The position numbers were made by a program, and so were the translations under genes. Shown here one piece after another: positions 9,131-19,315 of a stretch of 22,753 nucleotides of DNA. The notes beneath the pieces were generated by a model. The model did no database searches. It was not told the DNA's origin and saw only the letters and a list, made by a program, of their open reading frames with translations. This DNA is from Rhizophagus sp. LPA8_4_AMF. Taxonomy: Eukaryota > Glomeromycota > Glomeromycetes > Glomerales > Glomeraceae. The stretch is from assembly GCA_021464525.1 (NCBI GenBank), contig JADRCO010001079.1:1-22753 (forward strand). The letters run 5' to 3'. The number at the start of each line of letters is the position of its first letter. Position 1 is the stretch's first letter.

Positions 9131-9177
9131 ATATATAGCTTCATCTTCCCTCGTACTTTCTCTCTTTCTCTCTTTTT
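9131..9177 (+). promoter_or_regulatory. TATA-like element and CT-rich tract before the NIPA-like gene
   Basis: ATATATAG at 9131-9138 is followed by a pyrimidine tract with CTCTCTTTCTCTC at about 9140-9177. The ATG lies at 9196. CT-rich blocks between TATA and start codon are common at transcription starts of highly expressed fungal genes. The inferred 5' UTR would be very short. Confidence 0.45.
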
Positions 9178-9195
9178 AAAAATATATCATTCGTC

Positions 9196-11219
9196 ATGCC
9201 TGATTCAAATGGAGAAACAACTGCATTAGAATTCTTTATAGGATTCTTAGTATCAGTATTTGCTTCGATAATGTACGCAGCAGGTCTGAATTTATTAAAA
9301 GCGGATCATGTAGAAAACGAAAAATTACCCAAAGAAAACCAACGCGTTGATTGTTGTAGACCAAAATGGCATCTAGGTTTATACTTATATGTTATTAGTC
9401 AGAGCGTTGGAAGTACAGTAGCATTAAGTAAGTTTTTTTTCACGATATTTTTTTATGTCGACGAATTTGCTCCTTATATTTATCACACGTTAACTTTAAA
9501 ATATATTTAGATTATTTAAAAACTCAGTGGGTAGCGCCACTTGGGTCTATATCATTGATATTTAATTTCATTTTCGCTAAATTACTTGTTGGAACACAAA
9601 TTACAAATAAAGATGTTATAGGGACATTTATTGTATTAATATCAGTATGTTGGATTGTTTTTTCTGGAGGTCAGAGTAGCAGCCATGAGGGTAAGTCACA
9701 GTAAAGACCTAGCCAATTTAATTTTATGTTTAACAAATCCATCCCTTTCATATAGATACCAAAATAAATTTTTATATAAATAAGGTCTCCCATCCCCTTT
9801 TTTTGTTAAACATAATTTTTAATTGGTACGGACTAATATACAATTCTCGCTTTTTTTTCATTTTTTTCTCACTTTATTTTCTTTCTGGTTTAATAATGTA
9901 TTAGAATCATCATTAACATTAGATTCTTTAAAGTCACTAATAACACGACCAATATTCATTATATATTTCTCAATATTAAATTTTATAACATTGATATTAC
10001 TTTTTGGAGGAATATATTGTAAATGGATCCTATTAAATGAAAAACGTAAGGAACGCAGTGGATGTTTTAAAAACATTGGAACAGCAAATTTAAAGAAATT
10101 GACTGGTATCGATATAGCAATAGTTGCTGGATTATTTGCCAGTCAAACTCTTCTCTTGGCTAAATCTGGGTAAATATCTAAAATATGAAAAATTATTAAA
10201 AACAATTTTTTTTTTTTCTCAAATTAATATATATATAAATACAGGGTGAAATTGGCTTATGTTTCAATATCAACTCAAGTTAATCAATTTACTGACCTGA
10301 TTGGATGGTTTGTTCTTATATTTCTTATAATAACTGCGATTCTTCAGGTAAATTCTTTTTGTGTTTCACGCGTAAAAAAAAAGTATTTCGATTTATAAAA
10401 AAAAAAATTATAATACTTCTTTAGGTTGTCTGTTTAAATGAAGCGTTAAAACTTTGTGATTCAGTTTTAGTAATGCCAATATTCCTTGGTTTATATACTA
10501 CAATGGGCTTGATAAATACCATGATTTACCTTGATGAATTTTCATCATATCCAGTATGGGCATTAGTATCAGTATTCGTTGGTATAATAGGACTCGTTTA
10601 TGGAGTGGTATTATTATCTCATATAAAAGATGATGTATCAACTTCAGATATTGAAGATGAAGAGTTAAATTCGATTCATAAAGATGATGATGATAAATCA
10701 TTTAGTGGACTTAGTTCAACATGGAGCAGTGATACTTTGTTTGATAAAAAGAAGACGAAAAATAGAAAATGGAGTGGTGGTATTAAAGGTTTCTTTAAAA
10801 AAGATAATAATAGTAATATGTCAAAAATGAAAAATTATAAAGGAAGAAGAGGAAGATTTGAAAAACTAGAGTTAAATGATGATTATGAAGAAAAGAATGT
10901 TAGTAGCATATTTGTAGGATTTAAAGGGTTTAAAGGGTTTAAAGGGTTTTATCATAATGGATCCGTTAAAAGTGATGGTTATAATAGTGAATATAATAGT
11001 TATTATAGTAGTGAAAATAATAGTAACTTTAGTATCGGTGATAATAGTGATAATAATAGTGATATAGATCTTAATATCAATAATAATCCAATTATGGTAA
11101 AAGAATGGAGTGGAGATTTAGGTAGTATAATTAATCTAGATAAACTTATTACTGAAAGTGCAATTGGAAAGAGAATTATCGCGGAAAATATGGAGAAAGA
11201 AGGTGGATTGGCTGTATAA
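9196..11219 (+). CDS. NIPA-family magnesium transporter with long low-complexity tail, 5 exons, 524 aa
   Basis: Exons are 9196-9427, 9511-9690, 9905-10169, 10245-10347 and 10425-11219; all junctions are GT-AG. The first ~326 residues form a multi-pass membrane protein of the NIPA (DUF803) family, related to the drug/metabolite transporter superfamily. NIPA proteins carry Mg2+ across plasma or endosomal membranes. Diagnostic segments are VGSTVALNYLKTQWVAPLG (from about residue 71), SLIFNFIFAKLLVGT just after it, and QVNQFTDLIGWFVLIF plus VVCLNEALKLCDSVLVMPIF across the exon 4-5 junction. The tail (about 327-524) is cytosolic by inference: it has an acidic patch with DDDD, then basic stretches, FKGFKGFKGF, and an Asn/Ser-rich block coded by AAT-AGT triplets. 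Family members usually lack so long a tail. Intron 3 is unusually long (214 nt). Confidence 0.85.
10917..10950 (+). repeat. In-frame 9-bp repeat coding FKG in the NIPA-like tail
   Basis: Three near-perfect copies of TTTAAAGGG encode Phe-Lys-Gly repeated, giving GFKGFKGFKGFYHNG. Because the unit is a multiple of three, slippage changes tail length without breaking the frame. It is followed from about 10980 to 11090 by AAT/AGT-rich triplets coding Asn and Ser. Confidence 0.75.
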
Positions 11220-11324
11220 AACCTCATAAAATCATGTAAAAGAACAGTTTAACTCTATACTAAATTATCACGTGCATATTATAAATAATACAATTTTTAA
11301 AACACAATCGAGAATCATAAATGA

Positions 11325-11330
11325 AATAAA
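11325..11330 (+). terminator. Candidate poly(A) signal of the NIPA-like gene
   Basis: AATAAA lies 106 bases after the stop at 11219, inside a 277-bp convergent spacer. The hexamer of the opposing gene (11351-11356) is only 20 bases away, so the two 3' ends are expected to overlap. Confidence 0.4.
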
Positions 11331-11350
11331 ATGTTCAATAATTGTAGTAT

Positions 11351-11356
11351 TTTATT
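11351..11356 (-). terminator. Candidate poly(A) signal of the BTB-TLDc gene
   Basis: TTTATT on the plus strand is AATAAA on the minus strand, about 140 bases past the stop at 11497. It is placed tail-to-tail with the NIPA-like signal at 11325. Confidence 0.35.
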
Positions 11357-11496
11357 AAAATAATATCTTTCTAAATTAATATAGTATAAAATTATTATTA
11401 GCATGATTCTAATGTATATTAACTATTAAGAATGTTTTAACAAGTATTAAAATAAGATATATATTTATGTATGTATATATGTTTCCAATTTAGTTT

Positions 11497-13008
11497 TCAC
11501 TTTTTGATAATTCTAAATACTTCATATTCATCAATTTTAAAGCTTCCTGCATCAGTAACTTTGTCGATATAATCATCTTTTTGACAACTACAACTTCCCT
11601 CTTGATCAAACTTTCCTTTCATAGATAAATCTTTATCACCAAAACAAGGACCATATTCTTTTCCACTAAATCTAATGGCATAACAACTTCTATGTCTGCT
11701 CACCCTACATAGTCTATTATCTTCAATCATTCCTCTGTTTCCGAGTGTAAATAAGAAACTATCTTCGGTATTCCAGTAACCTTCTTTAGATGACCATACT
11801 ACAGGTGAATATCCTCCTATAATTTCATTTGTACGATGAATTTTCATTACCACGATTGTACGACCTTTCTCGTCACATTTTTCATGAAATGTACTGGCAT
11901 CAAATCCATCACGTGTTCCCCTAAGTAATAACTGGAACCTGTATGGGTTTTCTTCGTACAAATAACGTTTTTGTCCCAAACTATCAATTCTATCAATCCA
12001 ACTCGATAATAATGCTACGTGATATGGCCTCAATAAACATGAATCAAATTGCAATCTCTTTGCTAATTTATCAACGGGTTTTGGTGGTGTTGTTGGCTTC
12101 ATATGATATCTCATCACTTCTTCCAATGTACTTTTTGGTAAAATATCTCTAAACGGCCAAACTTTATCATAAAAATCTGATGAACTTATTTGCAAAAATC
12201 CGATTAACGGAATACATTCTTTTAATGTCGTACCCAGCTGTTCAAAATTTTCTGTTGTCCATTGTGAAATATTTTCGATATTTAGATTCTCATTTTGTGC
12301 TACTCCCCACTTAATCAAATAATCCCAAATTTGAACTTCTTCAATTTGTAAATTATCCAACTTTAAAAATGAAACTAATAATGAAGAATCGAGTAAGAGG
12401 AAGTCGGGAGATTTAAATAAATATGTCGGGTCTTTACAAATTATTGATAAACAATATTCTTGTAATTTTCTACATGAATCATAATTATTTATCTTTTTCC
12501 AAAGCTTTACTAAATTATCTTCCAACCATCCCACTTCATAATGTAGTAAATATTCTTGAACATAATCCGAAAGTTCTGTTAATAAGAGTTCATCAGTTGC
12601 AATTAATAATTCCAACGCTTCCATCATCGACTTATTCATCATATCCACATTACCACTGTAGATAAACCTAATAATTATTAAAAAAAAATAAAAAAAAAAA
12701 AGGTTAGGTAAAAAAAATGTAGTCTATTTCCAAAGGGACGAATTAACTTACTTTAAGATTACTTCAAAAACTTTTGGACTTATATTAGGTTTGGAGAATC
12801 TTATAATACCTCCTTCTTTTTTAGCCCAGTTTTTTGAAAGTGCTTGACGAAAATATGGTGACCTTGCTCTAAGTATTATAGAGTGTGCCTGAAAAACTTT
12901 AGTATTTGGAGCTTCGCCTACTTCTATTACGACATTGTATTCTTCTAGTCCGTCTGTTAAAATGTTTAGGATATCACTAGATAACGAAGCCCAGAATTTT
13001 GTCGTCAT
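11497..13008 (-). CDS. BTB-BACK-TLDc domain protein, 2 exons, 475 aa
   Basis: Exons are 13008-12752 and 12667-11497, with an 84-nt GT-AG phase-2 intron. Residues about 20-95 form a BTB/POZ domain (YNVVIEVGEAPNTKVFQAHS, ILRARSPYFRQAL, then FIYSGN across the junction). A helical BACK region spans about 120-250. A TLDc domain fills about 290-475, with RGTRDGFDASTFHEKCDEKG, IIGGYSPVVW, YAIRFSGKEYGPCFG and a closing EYEVFRI. BTB-BACK proteins usually act as cullin-3 adaptors that choose targets for ubiquitination, and TLDc modules are known for V-ATPase binding and oxidation-resistance roles. This combination is greatly expanded in arbuscular mycorrhizal fungi, where members are mostly uncharacterised. 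The ATG at 13008 begins a typical family start (MTTKFWASLSSDI). Confidence 0.85.
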
Positions 13009-13460
13009 TCTTTTCTTTTTGTTTTTTTAAAAAAAAAAAAATTTAATAAGAATATGCTAGACAAAAGAGTATTATGCTATTTATTGAATGAAAAGAGAGT
13101 ATTGTATATAAAAAAAATTTTGATGCATTAGTTTCACAACATACAGTCAAATGATCGAAAAGAATTCCAGTCTCCCATTTATAAACGCCATGATATAAGA
13201 TAATCAAAAGCAAATCACGATTTAAAACCCCTTTTTATTTTGTTAATGATTTTCAGTGTTACATCATTGATGTTATTATATGTAAACGTGGAGTGACTAG
13301 GGAGTGCACAATGTGATCAATGAACTAATTTGTTTTGTAATACAATTTCGTAATTTTAAACAGGATTTTCGAATTTTCAAATTTATGACATCTATTGATT
13401 TACTATTTGTTCTGTTAAACAATAAATAAATAAATAAAATTTCTTGATTTAGTTTGAAAA
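13009..13460. other. Spacer between the Rtc5-like gene's stop and the BTB-TLDc gene's start
   Basis: Both flanking genes are on the minus strand. The spacer must therefore hold the Rtc5-like 3' end (AATAAA on the minus strand at 13234-13239) and the BTB-TLDc promoter (a TATATA-like run near 13104). No coding exon is seen. Confidence 0.45.
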
Positions 13461-15420
13461 TCATGGTTCTTTAATAATTTCTGAACGTTTACTTTCATCG
13501 ATAATTCCCGCCATCTAAAAAAAAGAAAAAAATCGTAAATTTTAATATACATAATTAGCAGTTTACAATTTTTCCTAATTGAAACTCACCTTGAGAATTT
13601 CTTTATCAACTTTATCTTTCCGGTTATTTAATCGCTTTGAAGATTCATTATCTTCCCATTTCCATTCTCTCATTTGTTTCTCTCTAGCACCTTCACCGCC
13701 CATTCCCACCACTTCAATTTCCAACACTTCAAAACTCATATCAAAGAATGATCTCGTTTCACTTAGATTAAAAGTAGTCGCCAAATTTCGAAGAGCGTCA
13801 TTTCTAAATCTTCCATGTTGCAAAGTATTATCCAATTGAATAACAAATGAATTTGCATCCATTGATGCAATTTTACTTGAAGTTGGACCAGATGTAGCAA
13901 TCCCTCCAAATCCTATTCCAAAAGTGGGATTATAATAGATGTAATTTTTGTTGTGATTGGTTGCACGAAATACTTCAAAATTAGGATATAATTCAAATAA
14001 AAAACATTCTGCAGAACCAAAACATGCTCGTGGAGAGGATGTGGAACGCCATTGTTCTGGTATATAAGCACCAATTAAGATTTCTTTCTTTGATTGCTCG
14101 TTATGTCTATCTGATACCAGCTCAACTCGAATTATCATAAGCGTGGGTCCAGTATATTTAAAGACGTGAGTATTAAATCGATTCATACTAAATCCATGTT
14201 TACTTCCCGAATATAAATAATTCCATTCTTTTTTTCTTAAAACTTTTTCTGGTAACATCAAACTCAATAAAGCCAGGTTAACTGGATTCAAGCATTCTGA
14301 CGTCTCATCTAATTTTGGCAAAAGTTGTACATGAGGACCGATCATAATAGATTTTTTACGATGTTGTGACAATGTCTGTCCAATCAAAAATTGTCCATAA
14401 AAGAAGGGTTTAAATATATCAAAAACATTTGGAATATTACGCTGCATAAAATCTTTGAAAATTGGCCATTTTATATAAGTTTGAGGAGAAATAATTTGGG
14501 AATAAGGAAGATTGCGAAGATCTGTATCATATCTTGCCATATGTTCAACAATTGGAGTTATAACTTTAAGAATTTGTTCAGTGTTCGTTGAAAGTTCGAA
14601 TCCATCTTTTGTGAGAGTAATTTCATTCGTCATTAGCCAAATTACGCCTGTTAAAATTTTTATCATTTCAGTACAAGATACTTTGGAAACAATATAAGTT
14701 TCTTCATTTTCTTGTTTTTCAAGTCCAAGAGCTTTTAAAAATGCGGCATCATCGTCCAGGTTAATGGATTCAATCTTCAATGTTCCAACTTCTGCTGTTT
14801 CACCTTCCTGGACACCAGAAACCTTTCTTTCAGGATCTTCAGTATAAGGAGACTGTTTTTCATAAGACACTCCCATTTTAGGTGTTATCCCAAGAACTGA
14901 GTGTTCTTCATGTATGGCAAAAGATTCAAATATAAGCTTAATACGATCCTCTAATATAACATCATGAACTTTATCACAGTATATCGCAATGGCCTTTATA
15001 AGGCCATCATATGTCAATAGATTCTCTTTATGAGCTGGTGATGGGTAACTGGCTAGATATGTGAATGAACGATAAAAAATTGGGCCAATTCCTATTTCAT
15101 CAGGGAATCCCAAATATTGCTAAAATTAAAAAGGAAAAGGCATAATTGATATAGTATTTTATATATTTTATACTTAATACTTAATAAATATATTATTATA
15201 TATTTTGTGTACTCACAATTAAAACTCCTTCTTCGATGACTTCTCTACCATTCTTTATACTTGCCAAATTTTCAAAAGTACTCTGCAAGGAATAAGTTTC
15301 CAAGTTCGAAAAATTTTTCCTTAATAAATTACTTGAAATTTTATGATTATGTAATGATGATTGATTTAAATTATTTTCAGTTTGTGGAGGTGAACTTCCG
15401 GCACTCCAAGTTTGACCCAT
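13461..15420 (-). CDS. RTC5: Rtc5-like TLDc protein with myristoylation-type N-terminus, 3 exons, 595 aa
   Basis: Exons are 15420-15217 (68 codons), 15119-13590 (510 codons) and 13514-13461 (17 codons plus stop), all phase 0 with GTGAGT donors and TAG acceptors. The protein starts MGQTWS, with Gly2 and a Ser at 6, a fit to the N-myristoylation consensus. Residues about 69-340 are the helical region typical of Rtc5/mEAK7-type proteins (QYLGFPDEIGIGPIFYRSFT at the start). The TLDc domain lies at about 345-540 (NPVNLALLSLMLPE, SGSKHGFSMNRFN, GIGFGGIA, FEVLEIEVVGM). The last exon encodes MAGIIDESKRSEIIKEP, in keeping with the short C-terminal tail of the family. Yeast Rtc5 sits at the vacuole and promotes V-ATPase disassembly; the same role here is inference. 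It is a different TLDc subfamily from its neighbour at 11497-13008. Confidence 0.8.
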
Positions 15421-15872
15421 TATTATTAGAAAAAAAAATAACGAAAGAGTAAAAAAAGAATCAAAGTAAAAATTCCGTAGATAGTTGCCCTATTTATTGC
15501 TGTATTTAATTTGAATGGTGTTTATTTATCACAAGGCCTGGAAAAACTTTAGTGTGGGAACAACAAAGTGCGCCAAAGTAATTTTAAACCATTGTTAATC
15601 GTTGTACGGTAGTTAGTTAAGTATTACGACTGGGGACGTAATTTCACTATCACGTTACTATCACGTTACCTTACGAAACCCAAGAATTTTCCTATTGGTT
15701 TATAAAATATAAATGTCATAATACAATTAAACTAAATTATGACATCACATTTTTCGTAACACCGACGAAGCTAAACGTCTTCTGAGTAACAATGTAAACA
15801 ATGTTAGTCTCATTTATATAACTGATAATCTATTAAAAAAATACCGATATTAAAATTTTTTTTTTTGTAAAT
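15421..15872. promoter_or_regulatory. Shared divergent promoter region of the Rtc5-like and GluRS genes
   Basis: The region is 452 bases between two start codons that point away from each other. It contains two perfect tandem 11-bp copies TATCACGTTAC (15648-15658 and 15659-15669), a CCAAT box in reverse orientation (CCTATTGGTT near 15690) and a TGACATCA element near 15739. An ATG-TAA start-stop pair lies at 15792-15797. Expression of both genes may be controlled from here; which motifs are used is not shown by sequence alone. Confidence 0.5.
15792..15821 (+). promoter_or_regulatory. Two candidate upstream ORFs ahead of GluRS, one a start-stop pair
   Basis: ATG-TAA at 15792-15797 is a minimal upstream ORF with no elongation codon. 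A second one, MLVSFI, runs 15801-15821. Both lie 50-80 bases before the GluRS ATG at 15873. They matter only if transcription starts upstream of 15792, which cannot be read from the sequence. Confidence 0.35.
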
Positions 15873-18800
15873 ATGACTATCGCCATTAATGTTTGTAAAC
15901 AGGGAACGAATGTTCCTTATGGTATGATATTTTTCTTTAACGTTTTTCTTTTCTGTTCTCATATTTGTTATAAAACTTAACCTTTTTCTTTTAATTTAAT
16001 AGGTATAATTGCATTAGTTCAATATATTAATGGTTTGTCAAAAGCTTCAGAGCAAAAACTTGACATTCATTGGCATGAAACGATTGAAGACATCAACAAT
16101 ACTTTTGTAGTTTTAAAAGTTGATAAGTAAGTTTTTACTTTTAAATGTTCTATTTACGTAATTCCTTTTTTTAAAAAAATAATTGTATATTTATACAGTA
16201 ATGACATTACCGGAACAAATAATGTTGCAAGATATTTAGCTACTAATTATAAGGATTTGGATTTGTATGGAAATAATTCTGCATCTAAAACTATGGTATA
16301 TTTTATTCTTAATGTCACTTATTTATAAAGATCATTAATAAGTAAAGTTATATATATTTTTCTTAAGATTGATCATTGGATAGATTTTGCTACAGATAAA
16401 TTGGAAACCAGTGATTTCAAAATTCTTGAAGCAGCATTTGATGAGATTAATCATCATCTTACTCTAAGAACTTTTCTTGTTGGCTATAAATTAACTTTGG
16501 CCGATATTATTGTATGGGGTGCTCTTAAAAGTAAGTGTGTCTTTTTTTTCTTTTTTGGGGTTTTTTTTAAAAAAAAAAAAGATTTAAAATGAAATTTATA
16601 ACATAAATTCTTAAAGATTCGGCAGCTTTCAATCGCCAGATTAAAACTGGAAAGGAAGTAGGAGGTCCTCATTTAATAAGATGGTTTAATTATATTAATT
16701 CATTGGATTTTATTCAACAAGGAACAAATTGGATTGCCCAAAATGCAAAATCATCAGTATGTATAAATAATTTATTAAATATAACGTAGCAACTTTGAGC
16801 TAACAATACTCATATCACAAGCCCAAAGTGGGGAAAGATCAACCAAATATGAATATTGGATTGGTGGATGCCGAAATTGGAAAAGTAGTTACTAGGTTTC
16901 CACCTGAACCTTCTGGATATTTACATATTGGACATGCTAAAGCTGTCATGTTAAATCAATATTTTGCCCAAAAATATGAAGGAAAATTGATTGTTAGATT
17001 TGATGATACTAATCCCACAAAGGAAAAGGTGAGTTGTTGAAGAATAATTTATTTTATTTATTTTATTTTATTTTTTAAAAGAAAAAAAAAATTTAATAAT
17101 TTTGCATTATTTATAGGAAGAGTTTGAAGAGAGTATTAAGGAGGATTTGTCATTACTCGAAATTATTCCAGATAAAATAACATATACATCTAATTATTTT
17201 GATCAATTGTATCAATATGCGATTAAGATTATTGAAAAAGGATTAGCTTATGTTGATGATACTGATGTCTCGACTGTAAGTAATGTTAACATTATATGCA
17301 AAAATTAAAATAATAAAACATGATATTTGGTAGATGAGAGAACAACGTATGGACGGTATTCCTTCAAAAAGTCGGAATTTGTCTGTTGAAGAAAATCTTG
17401 CAAGATTTAAAGAGATGACCGAAGGAACTGTATTTGTAAGTTATAATTAGCAATTTGGCAATATTAATTTTTTGATGAGTATTGTTTTTAATTATCAAAA
17501 AATTTAAATTTCAAGGGATTAAGTTGCTGTATTCGAGCAAAAATTGATATGTCAAATCCAAATAAAGCTTTACGTGATCCAGTAATTTACAGATGTGACT
17601 TAAATCCCCATCACCGTACAGGGTATATAGTTAATTCAATTATATGTATGTATTTTGACATATATATGCGATAACCTGTTTTAATTATTCTCTGACAGAA
17701 ATAAATGGAAGCTTTATCCAACATATGATTTTGCATGTCCAATTGTTGATTCAATTGAAGGAGTAACACATGCTTTAAGAACAAATGAATATCGAGATAG
17801 AAATGCTCAATATGATTGGTTTCTTAAATCTCTAGATTTAAGAAAAGTTCATGTTTGGGATTTTAGTAGACTGAATTTTGTTTACACATTGTTATCAAAG
17901 CGTAAATTACAATGGTTTGTTAATCAAGGTCTTGTTAGTGGATGGGATGATCCAAGATTTCCAACTATTCGTGGTAAGTGCCGTAAAAATAAGTTATTTT
18001 TATTTTCTGATTATAATGTTAATTCATTTACTTTTATTTTAGGCATTCGACGTCGTGGAATGACAGTTGAGGCCTTGAAACAGTATATATATACTCAAGG
18101 GGCATCACAAAATGATGTAACATTAGAATGGGATAAATTATGGGCATTAAATAAAAAAGTTATTGATCCTGTTGCTCCTAGACATACATCAATTATCAAG
18201 CAAAATATGTATGTAATTATTCAGATAATATAATTCATACTGTTCACTCAATCTTACTTTGTTTTCATTCTTATAATTTAGAGTTAAAACAAGCATATTG
18301 GGAGGACCTGAAACTCCTTATTCTAAAGAGATAGCCAAGCACAAGAAGAATCCTAATGTTGGAAAAAAACAAACTTGGTTTGCTTCCAGCATTTGGATTG
18401 AACAGGAGGATGCAAAAACATTTGAGAATGAAGAAGAGGTATGGTAAAAAGAATTGTAATTAGTCATATATATGAATTTAATAAGATCAATTTCTTTTTT
18501 ATTTAGATCACACTTATGGATTGGGGTAATGCAATTGTTAAAACCATCCATAAATCTGAAGCAAATTCAGATATTGTAACGGAACTTGAGTTACAACTTC
18601 ATTTAGAGGGAGATTTCAAAAAAACAAAAAAGAAAATTTCTTGGTTAGCTAATACTGCGAATGTTTCTGAAGTAGTATTAATTGACTATGATTATTTAAT
18701 AACCAAAAAAAAATTAGAAGAAGATGATAATGTTGAAGAGTTTGTTACTAAAAAAAGTGAGTTCTTAACTAATGCTTTAGCTGATAGTAATGTTAAAGAG

Positions 18801-19315
18801 CTAAAAAAAGGTAAGCGAGTAAAAATGTAATTTTTGATTATTAGCTATTCCTAAAACTGGTTTTGATAGTAAATATTCTTATTTTTTAAAAAGGAGATAT
18901 AATTCAATTTGAGCGTCATGGATTTTACATTTTGGATAATGATGCTATTGAATCAGTTCTTCGTTTTATTAGTATTCCTGATGGTAAAGCTAGCAGTTTA
19001 GCATCTAAAGCTGATGAATCAGAAAATACTGGAAAACAAGGAAAAAAGAAAGAAAAGAATAAAGAAATTAAAGAAATGATTACTACCAATGCAGTTTCTG
19101 GTACTGCCTTTCCAATTATTAATAAGGATATTACAAAAAACATAAAGATGTATGAAGTTTCAGATATTTATGGTATGTATGTGATTTTTTAAAAATTAAT
19201 AATATTATATTTTTGTTAACGTGTATTTTTTTTAATAATAATTTTAGGTGAAGTGCCAATGCCAACACCAGAGCAAATTTCAAAAATGTTTAAGGTACCA
19301 AATATTTATTCTTAA
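15873..19315 (+). CDS. GUS1: Cytosolic glutamyl-tRNA synthetase, 15 exons, 798 aa
   Basis: Exons: 15873-15921, 16003-16126, 16199-16295, 16368-16530, 16617-16756, 16822-17028, 17117-17275, 17334-17435, 17516-17622, 17699-17973, 18043-18208, 18282-18438, 18507-18810, 18894-19172, 19248-19315. All introns are GT-AG, 58-88 nt. The enzyme charges tRNA-Glu in the cytosol. Residues 1-190 form a GST-like domain ([13 protein letters not shown] near its end), which in yeast docks to Arc1. The class I core follows: [18 protein letters not shown] with HIGH at 226-229, [30 protein letters not shown], and the KMSKS-like LSKRK at 448-452. The anticodon-binding beta-barrels run to about 710 ([28 protein letters not shown]). 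A Lys-rich linker and a tail with the similar motifs MYEVSDIY and MFKVPNIY end the protein. It is longer than yeast Gus1 (708 aa). AATAAA lies 60 bases past the stop. Confidence 0.9.

Noticed and set aside
9739-9785. Possible small cassette exon inside the long NIPA-like intron (after the YAG near 9755, reading DTKINFYINK)
   Set aside because: The donor that would follow (GTCTCC) is poor, and direct joining of 9690 to 9905 gives a better family match (SLTLDSLKSL).
13579-14697. Plus-strand frames across the Rtc5-like gene
   Set aside because: They are antisense shadows of a well-supported minus-strand coding exon.
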